A stretch of 64,000 nt of DNA from Petrosia ficiformis (GCA_947044365.1 OX345645.1:979356-1043355); one strand, 5' to 3'. Positions 10,901 to 23,188 are shown, counted from the stretch's first letter. The notes: generated by a model from the sequence alone, not told the origin. Numbers and translations are program-made.

Positions 10901-12684
10901 GGTACATGGAAATAATGAAGGTGGACTATTCAGGGTGAATAAATATGACAGTTCAGAAAATGTCACCTGTAACAAAGAACTATAGATATACATGTATATC
11001 AAGAGAGACAGACAGAGACAGACAGAGACAGACAGAGATAGACAGAGACAGACAGAGACAGATAGAGACAGGTGGAGAAAGACAGAGACAAATAGACAGA
11101 CAGATAGACAGACAGAAAAGTAATATTCTCACTATGTTGTTTTTAGATTCGTGTATTTGCTGAATCCATTGATCAGTTGGTAAGGAGTAGAAAATTATTT
11201 GAATGTCACCATCTTGAGCTATAGAATGGTCTATTATAATAACTATATATATATATAATATATTATACTGTATTACTTGCTAGTGTCAATACAACATGTG
11301 AAGCTCTGGAGGATAGAAGTACATTTTGTATGTCATTAATTCCTTCAATCTAGTGAGACAATGAGCAGTCATGTAATTACATATATAAATACACATACAT
11401 AGTTACATATACCATACATACATACGAACATACATACATGTACATACATACATACATACATACCTGCATACATACATACAGCTATGTATACATACATACA
11501 TACATACATACATACATACATGCTCATATATACATACATGCATACCTGCATACATACAGTCATGCATACATATATACATACACACATACATATATACATG
11601 TACATACATACATACATGTACATACATACCTGCATACATACAGTCATGCATACATATATACATACACACATACATATATACATGTACATACATACATACA
11701 TGTACATACATACCTGCATACATACAGTCATGCATACAAACATATATACATACATACATACATACATGTACATACATACATACATACATACCTGCATACA
11801 TACAGTCATACATACATACATACATACATATGTATATACATTTGTACACAAACACATAAATACATTTTCCTACTCACTGGACAAACTTCCATTATCTTAT
11901 TCTCATAATAGCTAACAATTTGCACATTCTTATCCTTCTCCAATATAATAACTATTATCATAATATCATCTCTGGATTGAGCACTAATATCATACACATG
12001 TCCACATGATAAATGTGTTACTTTACTCATTCCATCATCCCCACTTTGTTTTAATTTACCTGTAAGTATATATGTATGTGTGTACGTATATATGTATGTG
12101 TGTATGTATGTATGTATGTATGTGTGTATGCATGTATGTGTGTGTATGTTGTATGTATGTGTGTATGTATGTATGTGTGTATGTATGTACGTATGTAATG
12201 TTTGTATGTATGTATGTGTGTATATATGTATGTATGTATGTACGTATGTATGTATATACATATATATTACATGTATGTATATGCACGTATGTACATATAT
12301 CTTGGTATATATGTGTGTGCATGTATGTACATACTTATAATGTTCTTCACCTATGTATAAACCCATTGTTCCTCCTGTAACAATGTACTCAATTCCTCCC
12401 ATCTTTACCATCACTACCTTTTCACTCTCTGGAAAAGACACCATTAAACTCGAATCCTGCACTTTTGCCACTTTTCTCTTGTGTTTCTCCTTCTCTCTCT
12501 TCATTCCCCTTCGATCCACTTCATCAAATACATCCATAAGTAGTTCTTGTAATATTCCATCCACAAACCTGAATGGCTGTGGTAGAACATCTCTCCACTG
12601 AGATGGATCTTGGAGAAAGCCCTCTGAAAGCTGTTCAGAAACTTCCATACCCTCAGGGGAGAAGAGATGTTGCCTATAACTCAT
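7980..12684 (-). CDS. WD-repeat-like protein, possibly WDR93-related
   Basis: Nine exons join in frame: 12684-12351, 12059-11878, 11349-11277, 11218-11133, 10966-10884, 10146-10003, 9517-9405, 8711-8592 and 8155-7980. All have GT-AG ends and compatible phases, giving 436 aa. The N-terminus (residues about 30-60) has LPQPFRFVDGILQELLMDVFDEVD followed by a basic coiled stretch. The rest is beta-rich with blade-like signatures such as THLSCGHVYDIS, VSLGLRSGTVVLYNI and VVGGCEDGSVHCVKW. The LPQPFR start and weak propeller resemble the cilium-associated WDR93 from memory, but the protein is shorter than the human one (about 690 aa). Introns are stuffed with minisatellites. It shares a 112-bp divergent promoter region with PEX11. 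Confidence 0.65.
8285..8540 (+). repeat. tRNA-like (SINE-type) sequence in two copies
   Basis: Two tandem units, at about 8290-8350 and 8415-8490, each carry a TGGCTCAGATGG-type A box and a GGGCTCAATCCC-type B box at tRNA-like spacing. Fragments containing only the B-box end lie between them. The acceptor stem does not close well, so this looks like a tRNA-derived SINE or decayed tRNA copies inside a WD-gene intron. Confidence 0.45.
8808..9238. repeat. 58-bp minisatellite, about 7 copies
   Basis: The unit contains ctatagatagatagtta, ataaaagtcattgtgcattg and tatattctgataaataaa. Successive copies are offset by 58 bp and are nearly identical, with occasional g/a changes. Intronic in the WD-repeat gene. 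Confidence 0.9.
9536..9875. repeat. 20-bp tandem repeat plus CATC-type minisatellite
   Basis: Four copies of a 20-bp unit (taacaatcttgttcattatc) at about 9540-9620 run into degenerate CATCCATC/CATTCATC repeats to about 9875. Intronic; the Ile-His-Pro-Ser open frames here are artefacts. Confidence 0.85.
10180..10860. repeat. CAGACACATATGTACATA-type minisatellite
   Basis: Degenerate repeats of acagacacatatgtacatat with variable acagatacagacacatac inserts. The period is variable, giving long Tyr-Ile, Thr-His and Cys-Val frames on both strands. Intronic in the WD-repeat gene. Confidence 0.9.
11000..11115. repeat. GACAGACAGA purine-rich repeat
   Basis: Tandem gacagagacagacagagac units, polypurine on the + strand. 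Intronic. Confidence 0.85.
11395..11850. repeat. CATA minisatellite with higher-order repeat
   Basis: Tetranucleotide CATA DNA punctuated by cctgcatacatacagtcatgcatac. The punctuating block recurs three or more times with a spacing near 90 bp, so it is a higher-order array. Intronic in the WD-repeat gene, whose next intron at 12062-12350 holds a matching TATG array. Confidence 0.85.
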
Positions 12685-12795
12685 AGTGGTATGGTAGTCA
12701 TAGCAACTAGTCTATATTAATATTAATAGGTATAAGCTTAATTATAGATCTAATCAACAGTTATTATTATATTAACGAGATTCATAGTATAAAAT
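12685..12795. promoter_or_regulatory. Divergent promoter region, WD-repeat gene / PEX11
   Basis: Only 111 bp separate the two start codons on opposite strands, with no room for independent promoters. The interval is AT-rich without an obvious CpG island. Bidirectional activity is inferred from geometry. Confidence 0.5.
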
Positions 12796-13602
12796 ATGGC
12801 TGAATCTGTTGCAGTGAGGACATTTCGATTGCTGGAGAAAACATCTGGAAGAGACAGACTCTCCAGGTACATACTCAATATTATAATTATATAATTTTAT
12901 ATCTACTTCCAGAGTGATTCAATATGGCTCAAAGTTTATTTCATGGTTGCTGCAACAAGAAGGAGTAAGTGATGATCTCATTGTAAGGGTCAAGACACTG
13001 GAGTCCTCTATATCAACTGCAAGAAAATGTGGGTGTGGCTAATTAATTACATTACAATTACCAATTTCTCATCTTTAGTGTTTCGTTTAGGAAAAAGTTT
13101 CGATCACTTGCGAGTTGCATTTCAAACTTTCCACCTTAAAGATCCCGTTCAACGATTTTTAATCACCTTTTCAAAAATTAATCGTTTCCTTTTCCTTCTT
13201 TTCGATCATCTTATTTGGGCTGGCAGAGTCAAGCTACTCAAAGTGGATACCAAGAGATGGACAAAGAACTCAGCTAGGTTTTGGTTTTTAGCAGTCGTAT
13301 GCTGTCTATTAAGAGACATGTACGATTTCTTTAGTGCTTTGAGAATTGAACAAGTGCGTCTAAAACACGATAGTACAGGAGCAGAGAAGACTCTTAAAAA
13401 TGCAGTCACTCGAACCATATGCAATAATTCTGCTCTAGTACTGGACTTTGTGAAAAATGGAGCTGACATATTCTTACCAATTTCACAACTAGATATTGGT
13501 AGTGGTTTATCGAGTGGGCTTATCGGAATACTGGGTGTGGTTTCATCTCTTTGTTCCCTTGCTACAATTTGGAATGAAGCACTGAAGTTGAGATACAGTT
13601 GA
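12796..13602 (+). CDS. PEX11: Peroxisomal membrane protein 11 (PEX11)
   Basis: Exons 12796-12866, 12913-13028 and 13079-13602 give 236 aa, close to the 240-260 usual for the family. The N-terminus has the PEX11 amphipathic region (FRLLEKTSGRDRLSRVIQYGSKF). LESSISTARKLFRLGKS follows, matching the conserved GRKLLRLG motif, then FLFLLFDHLIWAGRVKLL and a hydrophobic C-terminal segment ending LATIWNEALKLRYS. Family members bind and tubulate the peroxisomal membrane and recruit fission factors. Both introns are under 55 nt. Which vertebrate paralogue it matches (alpha/beta versus gamma) is not resolved here; the motifs are nearer alpha/beta. Confidence 0.88.
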
Positions 13603-13873
13603 AATATGACAACTTGTGGAACAGGACCACGTTCAAACTATCAATTAGTTATCATAACATTAACTTGTGTGTTGTTTTTATATTATTCTACTATTGTCTT
13701 GAATTTCCATTGTTTGGTACTTATTCTTATAATACAATGGACTTACTATTTTGTTTTGGAAATAATTTGATATAAATTATAATGAGAACCAGCTCTCACA
13801 TACATGGTATACAATATATAATATAGTTGTTATATAAATTAATATACATAATGTATTAAGATATATAAATAAA

Positions 13874-16800
13874 TTACTTTATGTTGTTGATGCTCCATGT
13901 ATAAGGAGTAGATGAAGGCAGATTTGGGAAGTCTGATAATGGCGTTTCTAATAGCTTTGTTTCTCCTTCTGTGTTTGTGACAGAGAGAGTAGGCTTTAAA
14001 GCAGTTCCTGAATTGAAAATAACTGTGGTATAGGAATCAGACTTGCTACTCCCCTCTTCATTTTCTATTAACGTTTGAAGAGGTGTGGCAACTCGAGCGC
14101 TGCCATTATGCTTGTTATTGAGAGCTATTCTTGGTTGTTGGAGCATTGTAAGTGGAGAAGGAGATAGTTCCAAGATAGACAATTTTGGGATGTGATTGAG
14201 TGAGTGTCTACGGGCAATAGGAGTAGGACGACAAGGCGATGTAATACCTAGCTCACGACGAGCCATCTGGTAATAGGTACCATGTTTTTTAAGGAGTTCA
14301 TCATGGTGTCCAGATTCTCTTAACTGTCCATGAGAAAGGACCAAAATTCGATCAAACTGTTGAGCTTGTTCTAGTCGGTGAGTAACAGCAATTACGGTTT
14401 TTCCTTTACTTGTGTTCATTAGTGTTTTAAACACTCGAGATTCGGTAGCTGGATCTAGTGCAGAAGTAACTTCATCCAAAAGTAGAACAGGGGCATCAGC
14501 GACTAACATACGAGCTATAGCAATACGCTGCTTCTGTCCTCCACTCAATGATGTACCATCAGATTTAACAGCTGTGTCGTACCCTCTTGAAAGACTCTCA
14601 ATCCAATCATGTATGTCGGCCATTTTGGCTGCTTCTTCTACCTGATCGTCAGTGGCATCCAGATTGCCAAATCTAATATTCTCTCGTATTGTCATATTGA
14701 ACATGTGGTTAGTTTGGAATGTAGTGGCTACAGAACCGTCTGGTTGTCCTGTTGTTGCTACCCCTCCTATCAACACTTCACCACTTGTAGGTAGATACAT
14801 TTGTAAAAGTAAATTCAACAAGGTGCTTTTTCCTGAACCAGTTCTTCCTACAACTGCAACTCTTTCACCTGGGGAAACTTTAAACGATACATCAAATAGA
14901 TTCCAATGGCTTGCTAGAGGTGAGTAACAAAAGGAGACATTTCTAAACTCAACAGGTAGACCTCCTTTTATTCCTCTTCGAGAATCACTCAATGAAATAT
15001 TAGCAAATGGAAGAGAAGATGCTCCTCTGATATCATGATTCGGGTTATTAAGGAGAGCATTAATTCGACCCAAGCCAACTCTAGCAGCATGTATTTGAGG
15101 GAATTGAGCAGATGCACTTGTTATAGCAATTACTGTTAGTTGGTACATGATATATACAGAAATACCTCTTTCAAATTCCACCCAATCGTAAGCAGAGAGA
15201 AGGATAATTCCAAAGACCAGGAGCGCTCCAATACAGTTTGGGCCAACCAGTTGAAACAATATAACAAACTGAGTCAATATGATAGAGCGACGAGATTTCG
15301 GTACGTATTGACTTTTAAGAGTATGATTCAATTCCTTTTGCCAAAATGGACCTCGATTGTAAATCCGATTTTCCTGAAATCCATCAATTGTTTCTTTAAC
15401 AATATCTAACAGTTTATTAACAGCTTGCATCTTGGCAAATGAGTGTTTGGCAAGAATTGTGGAGATCCATTGTATTGCAAGTCGCATTGAGATGAATACA
15501 AAGCCAAGTGGCAGACCAACAGGCCAGATAATCACTATAGCATAAACAACACATACTATTAACATCAAACATGCCCATAAAACACATCCCATGGAAATTG
15601 ATATAAATAATTCTATATTTGATACATCTTCTGTAAAGATGGATAGAATTTCACAAGGGGAATGATCGGTGAGGAATTTGTATGAGACGTTATGTATTCT
15701 AGCGGCTATTTGCCGACGTAATTTGGAACTCACTTTGACAGCAACCGAGGAGATTACAATAACATTCAAATTAGCAATTATAAATCGCATTATGATGACT
15801 CCAAGTACTATACCAATCCACATTCCAATACCTTCAACACCCGAGGAGGACGTAAATCCCAAACCAAGCAAAATTCCAAACAAGATTGCAAAGCCTAAAT
15901 GGAGAGCAACATCCATGCAAATAATAGTGACCATTATGAATATTCTAAACCAGCAATGGCGTAGATAACATTTGAACAGCAACAATAACATGCCTACACT
16001 ACTAAGACGAAATTTCTCGTTAACTTCTGCCTCAACGCATCTCTTCCATTTGAATTCTAAGGTCAGGAGATCTTTACCGTTAAAAGAAAATTCTTCCATT
16101 CCAGGTATATGCCCATCACACTGTAGATTTCTTAAGAATCGGGCAATACCCCGAGACCCATAAACAGAGTGTATATATTGAACAAATGATGAAGCTATTG
16201 TAAGGTATGATCCAATCTCTGCTGGATCGTCGGGTCGTATCCAATATTTCTGTAAGATGAGAGCACCTGAACAGTGGTTAGTTAGGAGCTCACGTGGACT
16301 ACTATTTATCTCTGATCCTCCTTTTTCACTTGGCCATGGTAGTCGTCTGGAAATCACTTCGTATAAACCATCTACAAATAGATATCCATCGCAAAGGGAG
16401 GGATTAATACGACGTAACTCTTTAATGAATAATTGATGCCGTAATTGAGGTAACGAGTTCTCTTCAGTTAGTGCTTGCAAAATATCCAAGGTCCCTCCTC
16501 CTCCTCTTCCTTCTTCTGCAAGAGCAGAGAGTTCTCCTGGTCCCATACATCCAAATCCCTTACATCGAACTGTCCTTGATGTATTACAGAAACTCCACAG
16601 TTCTCTATAAAACTGTAACAGATGGATAGCTATGGGACTGTCACCACCTCGACTTGAGAAAAACGACTGTTTGCGACTTAATTGACGATTAGTGGTTCTA
16701 GGTGTTCTTAATGAATCCTCAGTCAGATCCCTGAAATCAAAAATATTAGTATTTAAAGGTGAAGTATTGCTTGAATTTATAATGCATTATACATGTACTT

Positions 16801-17270
16801 ACAAAGAAATTACGAAGAAACATCTGTATATAATTGAATTAAAAACACTTCTTTGTATTTTCACTTGTATTATTTTGCATACAATCTAAGGCAGTTTAGC
16901 TGTAATTGTGAGGTGCAGTTCTCTGTTTATAGTAGTGTACATTACATGCACACACTACTTACCCTAACGATTTTCTTCTCCGATGGTCAAATGAATCTTG
17001 TTTCCGTGAAGACTGATTTAAGTCAACTCTGGAAAACAACAGATACATATATATATATAAGTTAATATAAATAACAATAATATCATCTTGCTTCTTACAT
17101 AATATGACCATCTGATAACGTCCTTCTATGTTTCTTAAGGGTCCCACGCTCTTCCATCTTATCATGCCCCTGCTAAACCGAACAGTGGAACACTGGCATG
17201 TAGACACAGCTCTGAAGTGAGCCCTGACACCAAATCCAGACACATTGTCTGCAGAACTACATGTTGCCAT
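13874..17270 (-). CDS. ABC half-transporter with peptidase-like N-terminal region
   Basis: Exons 17270-17099, 17026-16963 and 16730-13874 give 1030 aa. The third exon is an unusual 2.86 kb without an intron. Residues 1-140 are Ser/Arg-rich. Residues about 185-290 resemble the C-terminal half of gluzincin-type peptidases (YLFVDGLYEVISRRLPW, then SFVQYIHSVYGSRGIARFL), but no HExxH is visible. About 330-600 is a six-helix-type membrane domain. The nucleotide-binding domain is complete: Walker A GRTGSGKST (Lys713), Q-loop Gln751, LSGGQ at 807-811, Walker B LLLDE (Asp831, Glu832) and switch His863. The catalytic glutamate is present, so it should be ATPase-competent as a dimer. Nearest broad class is ABCB-like; the substrate is unknown. 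A 150-residue disordered tail follows. Confidence 0.85.
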
Positions 17271-17672
17271 GCGCCGGGCCACGTGGGTATAACCACACCC
17301 ACAATTAATTACAAATACGTACTTAAGTACAACAAGAGTACTCTATTATCTATGGTACATTGGTACAACGTACTATACAGTGTACGCACGGCTTATGCAT
17401 AGTTTAGGCATAGTTTAGGCATAGATTATAGGTACCCTTTTATAGTACATCAAATCTCAAAGAACATAACTCTCAAAAACAAAAGGGAATGACTAAAGAA
17501 AATCAAGCTGCTGAGTAATGCATGGTTATTATTAGATCAGGTTTACGTAATTAACTTTGTTACTAAAAATAGAACTGGGCTCAGTGGGCTGTGACCTCAG
17601 TATATAAGCTTCCACCTTTCTGTGAATTTTAATTATTTAAAAGATTTGACTACTTGTTGAAATACATTAAAG
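17271..17672. promoter_or_regulatory. Divergent intergenic region, ABC transporter / CAP-sirtuin
   Basis: About 400 bp separate the start codons of two oppositely oriented genes. It contains a tandem cataktttaggcatagt-like triplication at about 17398-17425 and a GTATATAAG box at about 17599-17608, some 70 bp upstream of the CAP-sirtuin ATG. That box is a reasonable TATA element for the + gene. Confidence 0.45.
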
Positions 17673-20600
17673 ATGTCTGATCCAGAAATTGCAACAGCCA
17701 AGAACCAGTTAGGGGGGTTATTCCGGAGACCTCTCAGTCATTATGTGAGTGAATTTGCCTCAGTACATACATGATTAACTTTTCCCTTTCCTCAATCATA
17801 TAGGATGCTCGAAAAGATGAGACTATTACAGTAATTCCTTCTCCCTATGAGCTTCTGTACATTGGGAAATGTGTCAATTGTAAATTCATTGTCTCAGGGC
17901 CACTTGCAAAATGTACCATTGGTGAGTTTTCTTTTTCACATTGGGGTGGGAAGTAAGCACTAGAGCATCTTGTGAGTACTTCAGTCAGCAGTGCTCAACA
18001 CCGTACATCATTCATGCATTATGATGGCTAAGCCCAGTTTTCTATAAGCAAATACTGGAGTGCCGGAGTATCCTATATTTCCAACTCTGAAATTCAGTAT
18101 AATTTTTATGAGTATCACTGTAGACTTTTGATGCCATACACAGTGTTCTGCCCAAACTGGTCGACACTGGTCAGGAATAACCATCACTCAGCATCAATTA
18201 ACCACCTCTCAGATAATATGCACACACATGGCTACTAATTAAGTATATACTGGATAAACAGCACTAAATGCAATGTAGAATCCAACCACCACTCTAAATA
18301 TCCTGGGCAGAACCTAGCATACATACTATATCTATAGCATGGGTAATGAACGAGGAATGGTTGTGTGGGAGGGAAGTGGTTGAAGTCTCATATTTATACA
18401 TTAACTGAATATCAGTAATTTAAAATGGAGTTATATCATTTGTTAATGTATAATTGATATGTAAATATTATAATTGTGATATATTGTATAGAGAGATGCC
18501 ACAATGTGACTGTGGAGTTTCAAGATCGTATACTATCAGGAATAATGGTATGTATGTTACCATAGCAACACATACACATCTATTCTTGTTATTATAGGAA
18601 ATTATGTTTTCAAAACGTATAACAGTGAGTATTCCCAAGGGAGAGAAACTACCAACTATCACTGTTGATAACACTTCCAAATGTCATCTACACCTCCATG
18701 ACCCAACTTCTGTAAGGAACTATCATTGGTTTTAATACAAATCTTTGTTCTTTCTATCTCTCCTTTCATCTTGGTCACAATTTTCAGCGTTTATTTGTCT
18801 ATTCACTGTATATACATGTACATGTACATATAATTATATATATATATAATTATATATATATATATATATATATAATATTTATACATTATAACATGCCTAT
18901 GAGTGCAATATCAGATTTATAATTACTGAGCATGAGAGCTGTAGGCCCGAGGACGAGGTGATTAGAAATCTTATATATCTCCATCTGTCTGTCTGTCTCT
19001 CTTTCTTGTATCTCAATTAGTGTCTTATAATGTAACTGTTCATAGCTCTCTCTCTCTCTCTCTCTCATATCTCAATTGGCTTCTTACAATACAATGTAAC
19101 TATTTATAGCTCTCTATCTATTTAGATACATATAATACATTCAGTATGGGTTGAAGATGTAGTTGTCCATATGGATCCTCCTCATATGACAGAACAGAAA
19201 CTGGAACATCCTGTTGGAGAAGAAGGAGAATTTATTACAAGGTGTAGTGTTGGAAGGCTCTTCACAGAGAAAGCCATCAGAGGTATGAGTACTCAATGCA
19301 AGAAGGCAATATTTTCGTATTAATAGATACCATGTTATAGTAATATAGGTATGAATCCTTGGTTATCAGACAGTATGGGTATGGATCCTTGGTTATCAGA
19401 TAGTATAGGTATGGATCCTTGGTTATCAGACAGTATGGGTATGGATCTTGGATCCCACATCATCAAACAGATACAATAGTAGTATAGATATGGATCCAGG
19501 ATTGTTATGTGTTTACACATCCTTGTGTTTTTTTTTGCCTGCTTCAAGAGAAGGTAATGCAAGCATGCAGTCCAATACAACATGAGCAGCATAGTGTGAC
19601 AAAGACATAAGGATACTGTATAATGAACTGTTGTTCCATCTACACATAATATATAATTCTATTATTTCTTTAGAGGGTGGTGGTTATTTGACTACAGTCA
19701 GAGAGAAGGAAGCAGCTGACAAAAAAGATGCCGAATGTATGTATTAACTAAACCTCTTTTATTTCATTTGTCATCATATCCTATTTCAGTTGAACGTAGA
19801 ATGACAGACTTTGTTTCAAAAATGATTCATACGTCAAAACCAGGGAACAAAGTTCCAGAGCAAACTAAACCAGTAGAAAAGAAAGAGCTTACTACCGATA
19901 CAAAGGTGAATGAAGGAAAAGAAGCTGTTAGATTTGATGCTGGTGAGTTATCAGATCAGCTTCAGAAAGGAAAAGAGAAGCTTAAACCGACAGAGACTGT
20001 TGAACGTCGACATCCTGTCGTGGGTACGGGAGGTGGGCGTGGTGGACCTGGATACAATATAAAGGATGATGAAGAAAAGAAGGAATTTTTTGATGATGAA
20101 GAAATGTTGACAAAGAAAGTTAAAAAGACAGTTGAATGGATCAAATCTTCCAAACATGTGATCTTCTTTACTGGTGCAGGAATTAGCACAAGGTGAGAAT
20201 TATTTATCTATGTATCTATCTATCTATCTATCTATCCATCCTTTTATTTATCCATCCAACGATTGTCGAATCATCTCATCATCTATTTTTTCATTCAGTG
20301 CTGGGATTCCAGACTTCAGAAGTGGTATGGACACTGTACTTCCTACTGGACCAGGGGTCTGGGAACTTCAAGAAAAAGGAGTTCCTCATCTTAACCCCAA
20401 GGTCACACCTATTCTTCGTGCTATTCCCACTTCTACTCATATGGCAGTTGTAAAACTACATGAAGCAGGTAAGAATCGGACAACTGATTAATCTATCTAT
20501 TGATCTTGCTATCCATCTACAGGACTGTCCAAATTTACTGTGAGTCAAAATGTTGATGGGCTGCATCGAAGAAGTGGAATACCTCCTGCAGAACTATCTG

Positions 20601-22597
20601 AGCTCCATGGCAACACTAATCTGGAAACATGTAAAAAATGTGGCCGACAGTATCTCAGGGATTTTGAAACCAGGTACTAGTTATTTATTTTCATATTCAT
20701 TTCCCATTTACCATCTTTTGCTACAGAGAAGCTTTTCATGTGTTTAATCACACTACATCTCGTAAATGTGACAATCCAGCTTGCCAAGGACAACTTCAAG
20801 ATTCGATTATAAATTTTGGAGAGAACTTACCTGAAGGAGAGCTGCGCAAAGCATTTGATAATGCACAGAAAGCCGACTTGTGTATTGTACTTGGTTCTAG
20901 TCTTCGTGTCCGACCTGCTTGTCAAGTTCCAGAAGTGGTTCTGGCAAATGGAGGAAAAGTCATTATTTGCAAGTGAGTTGAGATTTATTAGTGTTTTATT
21001 ACACCTAGTTTCTCAGTTATGTTGTTTAATTATGCTTTCAAAAAGATTTTAGATTAGTTCATTAACTAAAAATTATTAACCAATTTCATAAAGTACTTTA
21101 TGAAGCTGTGGAGATAAACATCAAAATTGAAGAGTATGAAAAAAAAACATGATTTGTTTCTAACAACGTTGAGTCATATTATTTGATACCTTCAAGTAAA
21201 TTCCTAAACCTGCTTCCAGTGTCTGTTGTTGGGTTACCATAGTTACCTGAAATTATAGTTATTGAAAACAAGATTGTTCCATAAATTTAGTTGTTAACTT
21301 AAGGGTGGTATGAGGTTTGTCACTATTTATAGTATTGAACAGTACCAGCACAAGAGTGCCTGAAATAATGTTAGATATTTATTGATGGAATTCATTTCTT
21401 CATTTCAGTTTGCAGAAGATTCCTCAGTTCCCATCTAGCAGCCGTAGTATGCAAATATATTCAATGTGTGATGTATACATGAAGAGAGTGTTACATGTGA
21501 GTATCATGCAATGTGTATATATCATGTGACATGTCATGTGACTGATTCATGTCTTTTGCATACAGGAATTGCAGATGGATATTCCGAAGTTTCTGTTGAA
21601 TAGGAGGTTGAAAATTACCAGTGAGACTACAAAAGGTATGGGGTATATACACTGCAAAAACAGAATTATTAAAATAACAAATGTATTGGATAGTACAGTT
21701 GCAAGGATTTAACAATTAGTTGGTTGTTCAGGATACACACATGTACCGCCATAGCTACATTTTACTAACTTATATTAAAATACCAATTAACATCTCAACA
21801 AAGAAGCTTTGGAAACCCAAAGTAAAATATTTATCTGCTTCTTTGTATATCTAGATAGGGAAATTAAAATTGCAATTATTGGATACATAAATATCACCAT
21901 GCAGTCAACACGACCAATTAAAATACAATTTCCTTGCAGCTGTGCTAACCAATAAATTAGCTATTTTAACAATTTTATTTTTGGGTGTAGGGACAATGCG
22001 CACTGATCTTCTCCATTGTAATAATACAATACTGTTACCATTAATGTAACTATAAAAACAGTGGTGTGGAAACAACCAGTCACACAGGACATTGTCCGAT
22101 AAATCCAGTAAATTGGAACTGAATTGTACAGAAAGTACTATATATTAGGAGCAGGACAAGAGAAGTCAAAATATCTGGCAGTTGACTCAATATTTCCACA
22201 CCTCTGTATGATGAATGAATATAAATATTCTCCATTTTAAAGAATTTCGTTTTCTTCAGATGATCTCAAGTTGGTAGTTACTGGAGTTGATGTAGAAGAG
22301 GACATTCCCTATTCTTTCATCCAGGTAAAAATAATCATCATTCCTGTAGCATTCCATCTACAAGACTTAATTTTTTAGAGTGCAACAGTAGAGGACAAGA
22401 GAGAGATAAAAGAACCCTTTACATTCTCTCTTCCAACATCCACAAAGTCCACAGACATCAATCTTTCTTTCCATGGTCATTATCGTGAGCCACCTCTTAC
22501 TCTTACTTACAATCCTGACGATGGAGTTTGTTTCTACTGGATAACCTATGATATCAGTACTGGTGAATGGCATCACATGAGCAAGAAGGGACAGTAG
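17673..22597 (+). CDS. CAP C-terminal-like domain fused to SIRT6/7-class sirtuin
   Basis: Fourteen exons (17673-17744, 17804-17921, 18492-18547, 18598-18711, 19126-19282, 19674-19736, 19790-20192, 20299-20468, 20523-20673, 20727-20972, 21409-21496, 21566-21635, 22260-22324, 22379-22597) total 1992 nt, 663 aa, with consistent phases. Residues about 28-185 look like the beta-helical C-CAP/CARP domain of cyclase-associated protein, an actin-monomer exchange module ([44 protein letters not shown]). A charged linker spans 195-300. The sirtuin core is complete: GAGIST...[14 protein letters not shown], catalytic His413 in ELHGN, zinc cysteines 421, 424, 449 and 454, and [10 protein letters not shown]. 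The NLQ..P and CD.YM...L.EL..DIP tail is SIRT7-like. Residues 570-663 are an unassigned beta-rich domain. A NAD-dependent deacylase tethered to an actin-type module is inferred. Confidence 0.85.
18836..18872. repeat. (TA)n microsatellite
   Basis: Interrupted TA repeats in an intron of the CAP-sirtuin gene. A TC-rich run follows at about 18980-19070. Confidence 0.85.
19345..19450. repeat. 30-bp tandem repeat, about 3.5 copies
   Basis: The unit atggatccttggttatcagacagtatgggt repeats with single-base changes in an intron of the CAP-sirtuin gene. Each unit carries a BamHI-type ggatcc. Confidence 0.85.
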
Positions 22598-23188
22598 ACT
22601 AAATTAATACTAAAATAACATTTTTTAATATTCAATATTATAATTATACTAGTTATTTGGAATATACTTGTGTACGTACATGAAAAATGCTTTTATTGTC
22701 TAAAATCAGTATGATTGTTATTATTTTAGTTATATTCTAATCAAATTTATTAATTATTTATCTTTTAAAATTTAAAGCTTGTGCATAAGATAGCTAAATT
22801 CACACCCCCAAAGAAAATTTATTGCGAAATTGTTGAATATTGTCAAAACATGACATTTGTACCTGCAAAAATTGTGAACTATGCAGTACTTAGAATTTCA
22901 AGTGGACAAAACTACCTCCTCCATACTGGAAACATTTTATTAAATAAATGAAAGAACATGGGATATCGATAGTAAAAGGTGTGGAAAATGGTATCCCAAA
23001 ATTAAAAGAATCACTTCCATATTCATAACTAGCTACAGTAAGCATATACTTAGATTAGGTTGTGTATGGAATGTGTTGCTATGGTAACCATTACTAATGT
23101 TATAACATACTTTCTTAGCATCGACATCCTTACATTTTTTGGTAATTATTTTTACGAGATTGATGAATAAGCCATTAAAATTGTAATC

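Noticed and set aside
13206..13469. Minus-strand 87-codon frame
   Set aside because: Shadow of PEX11 exon 3.
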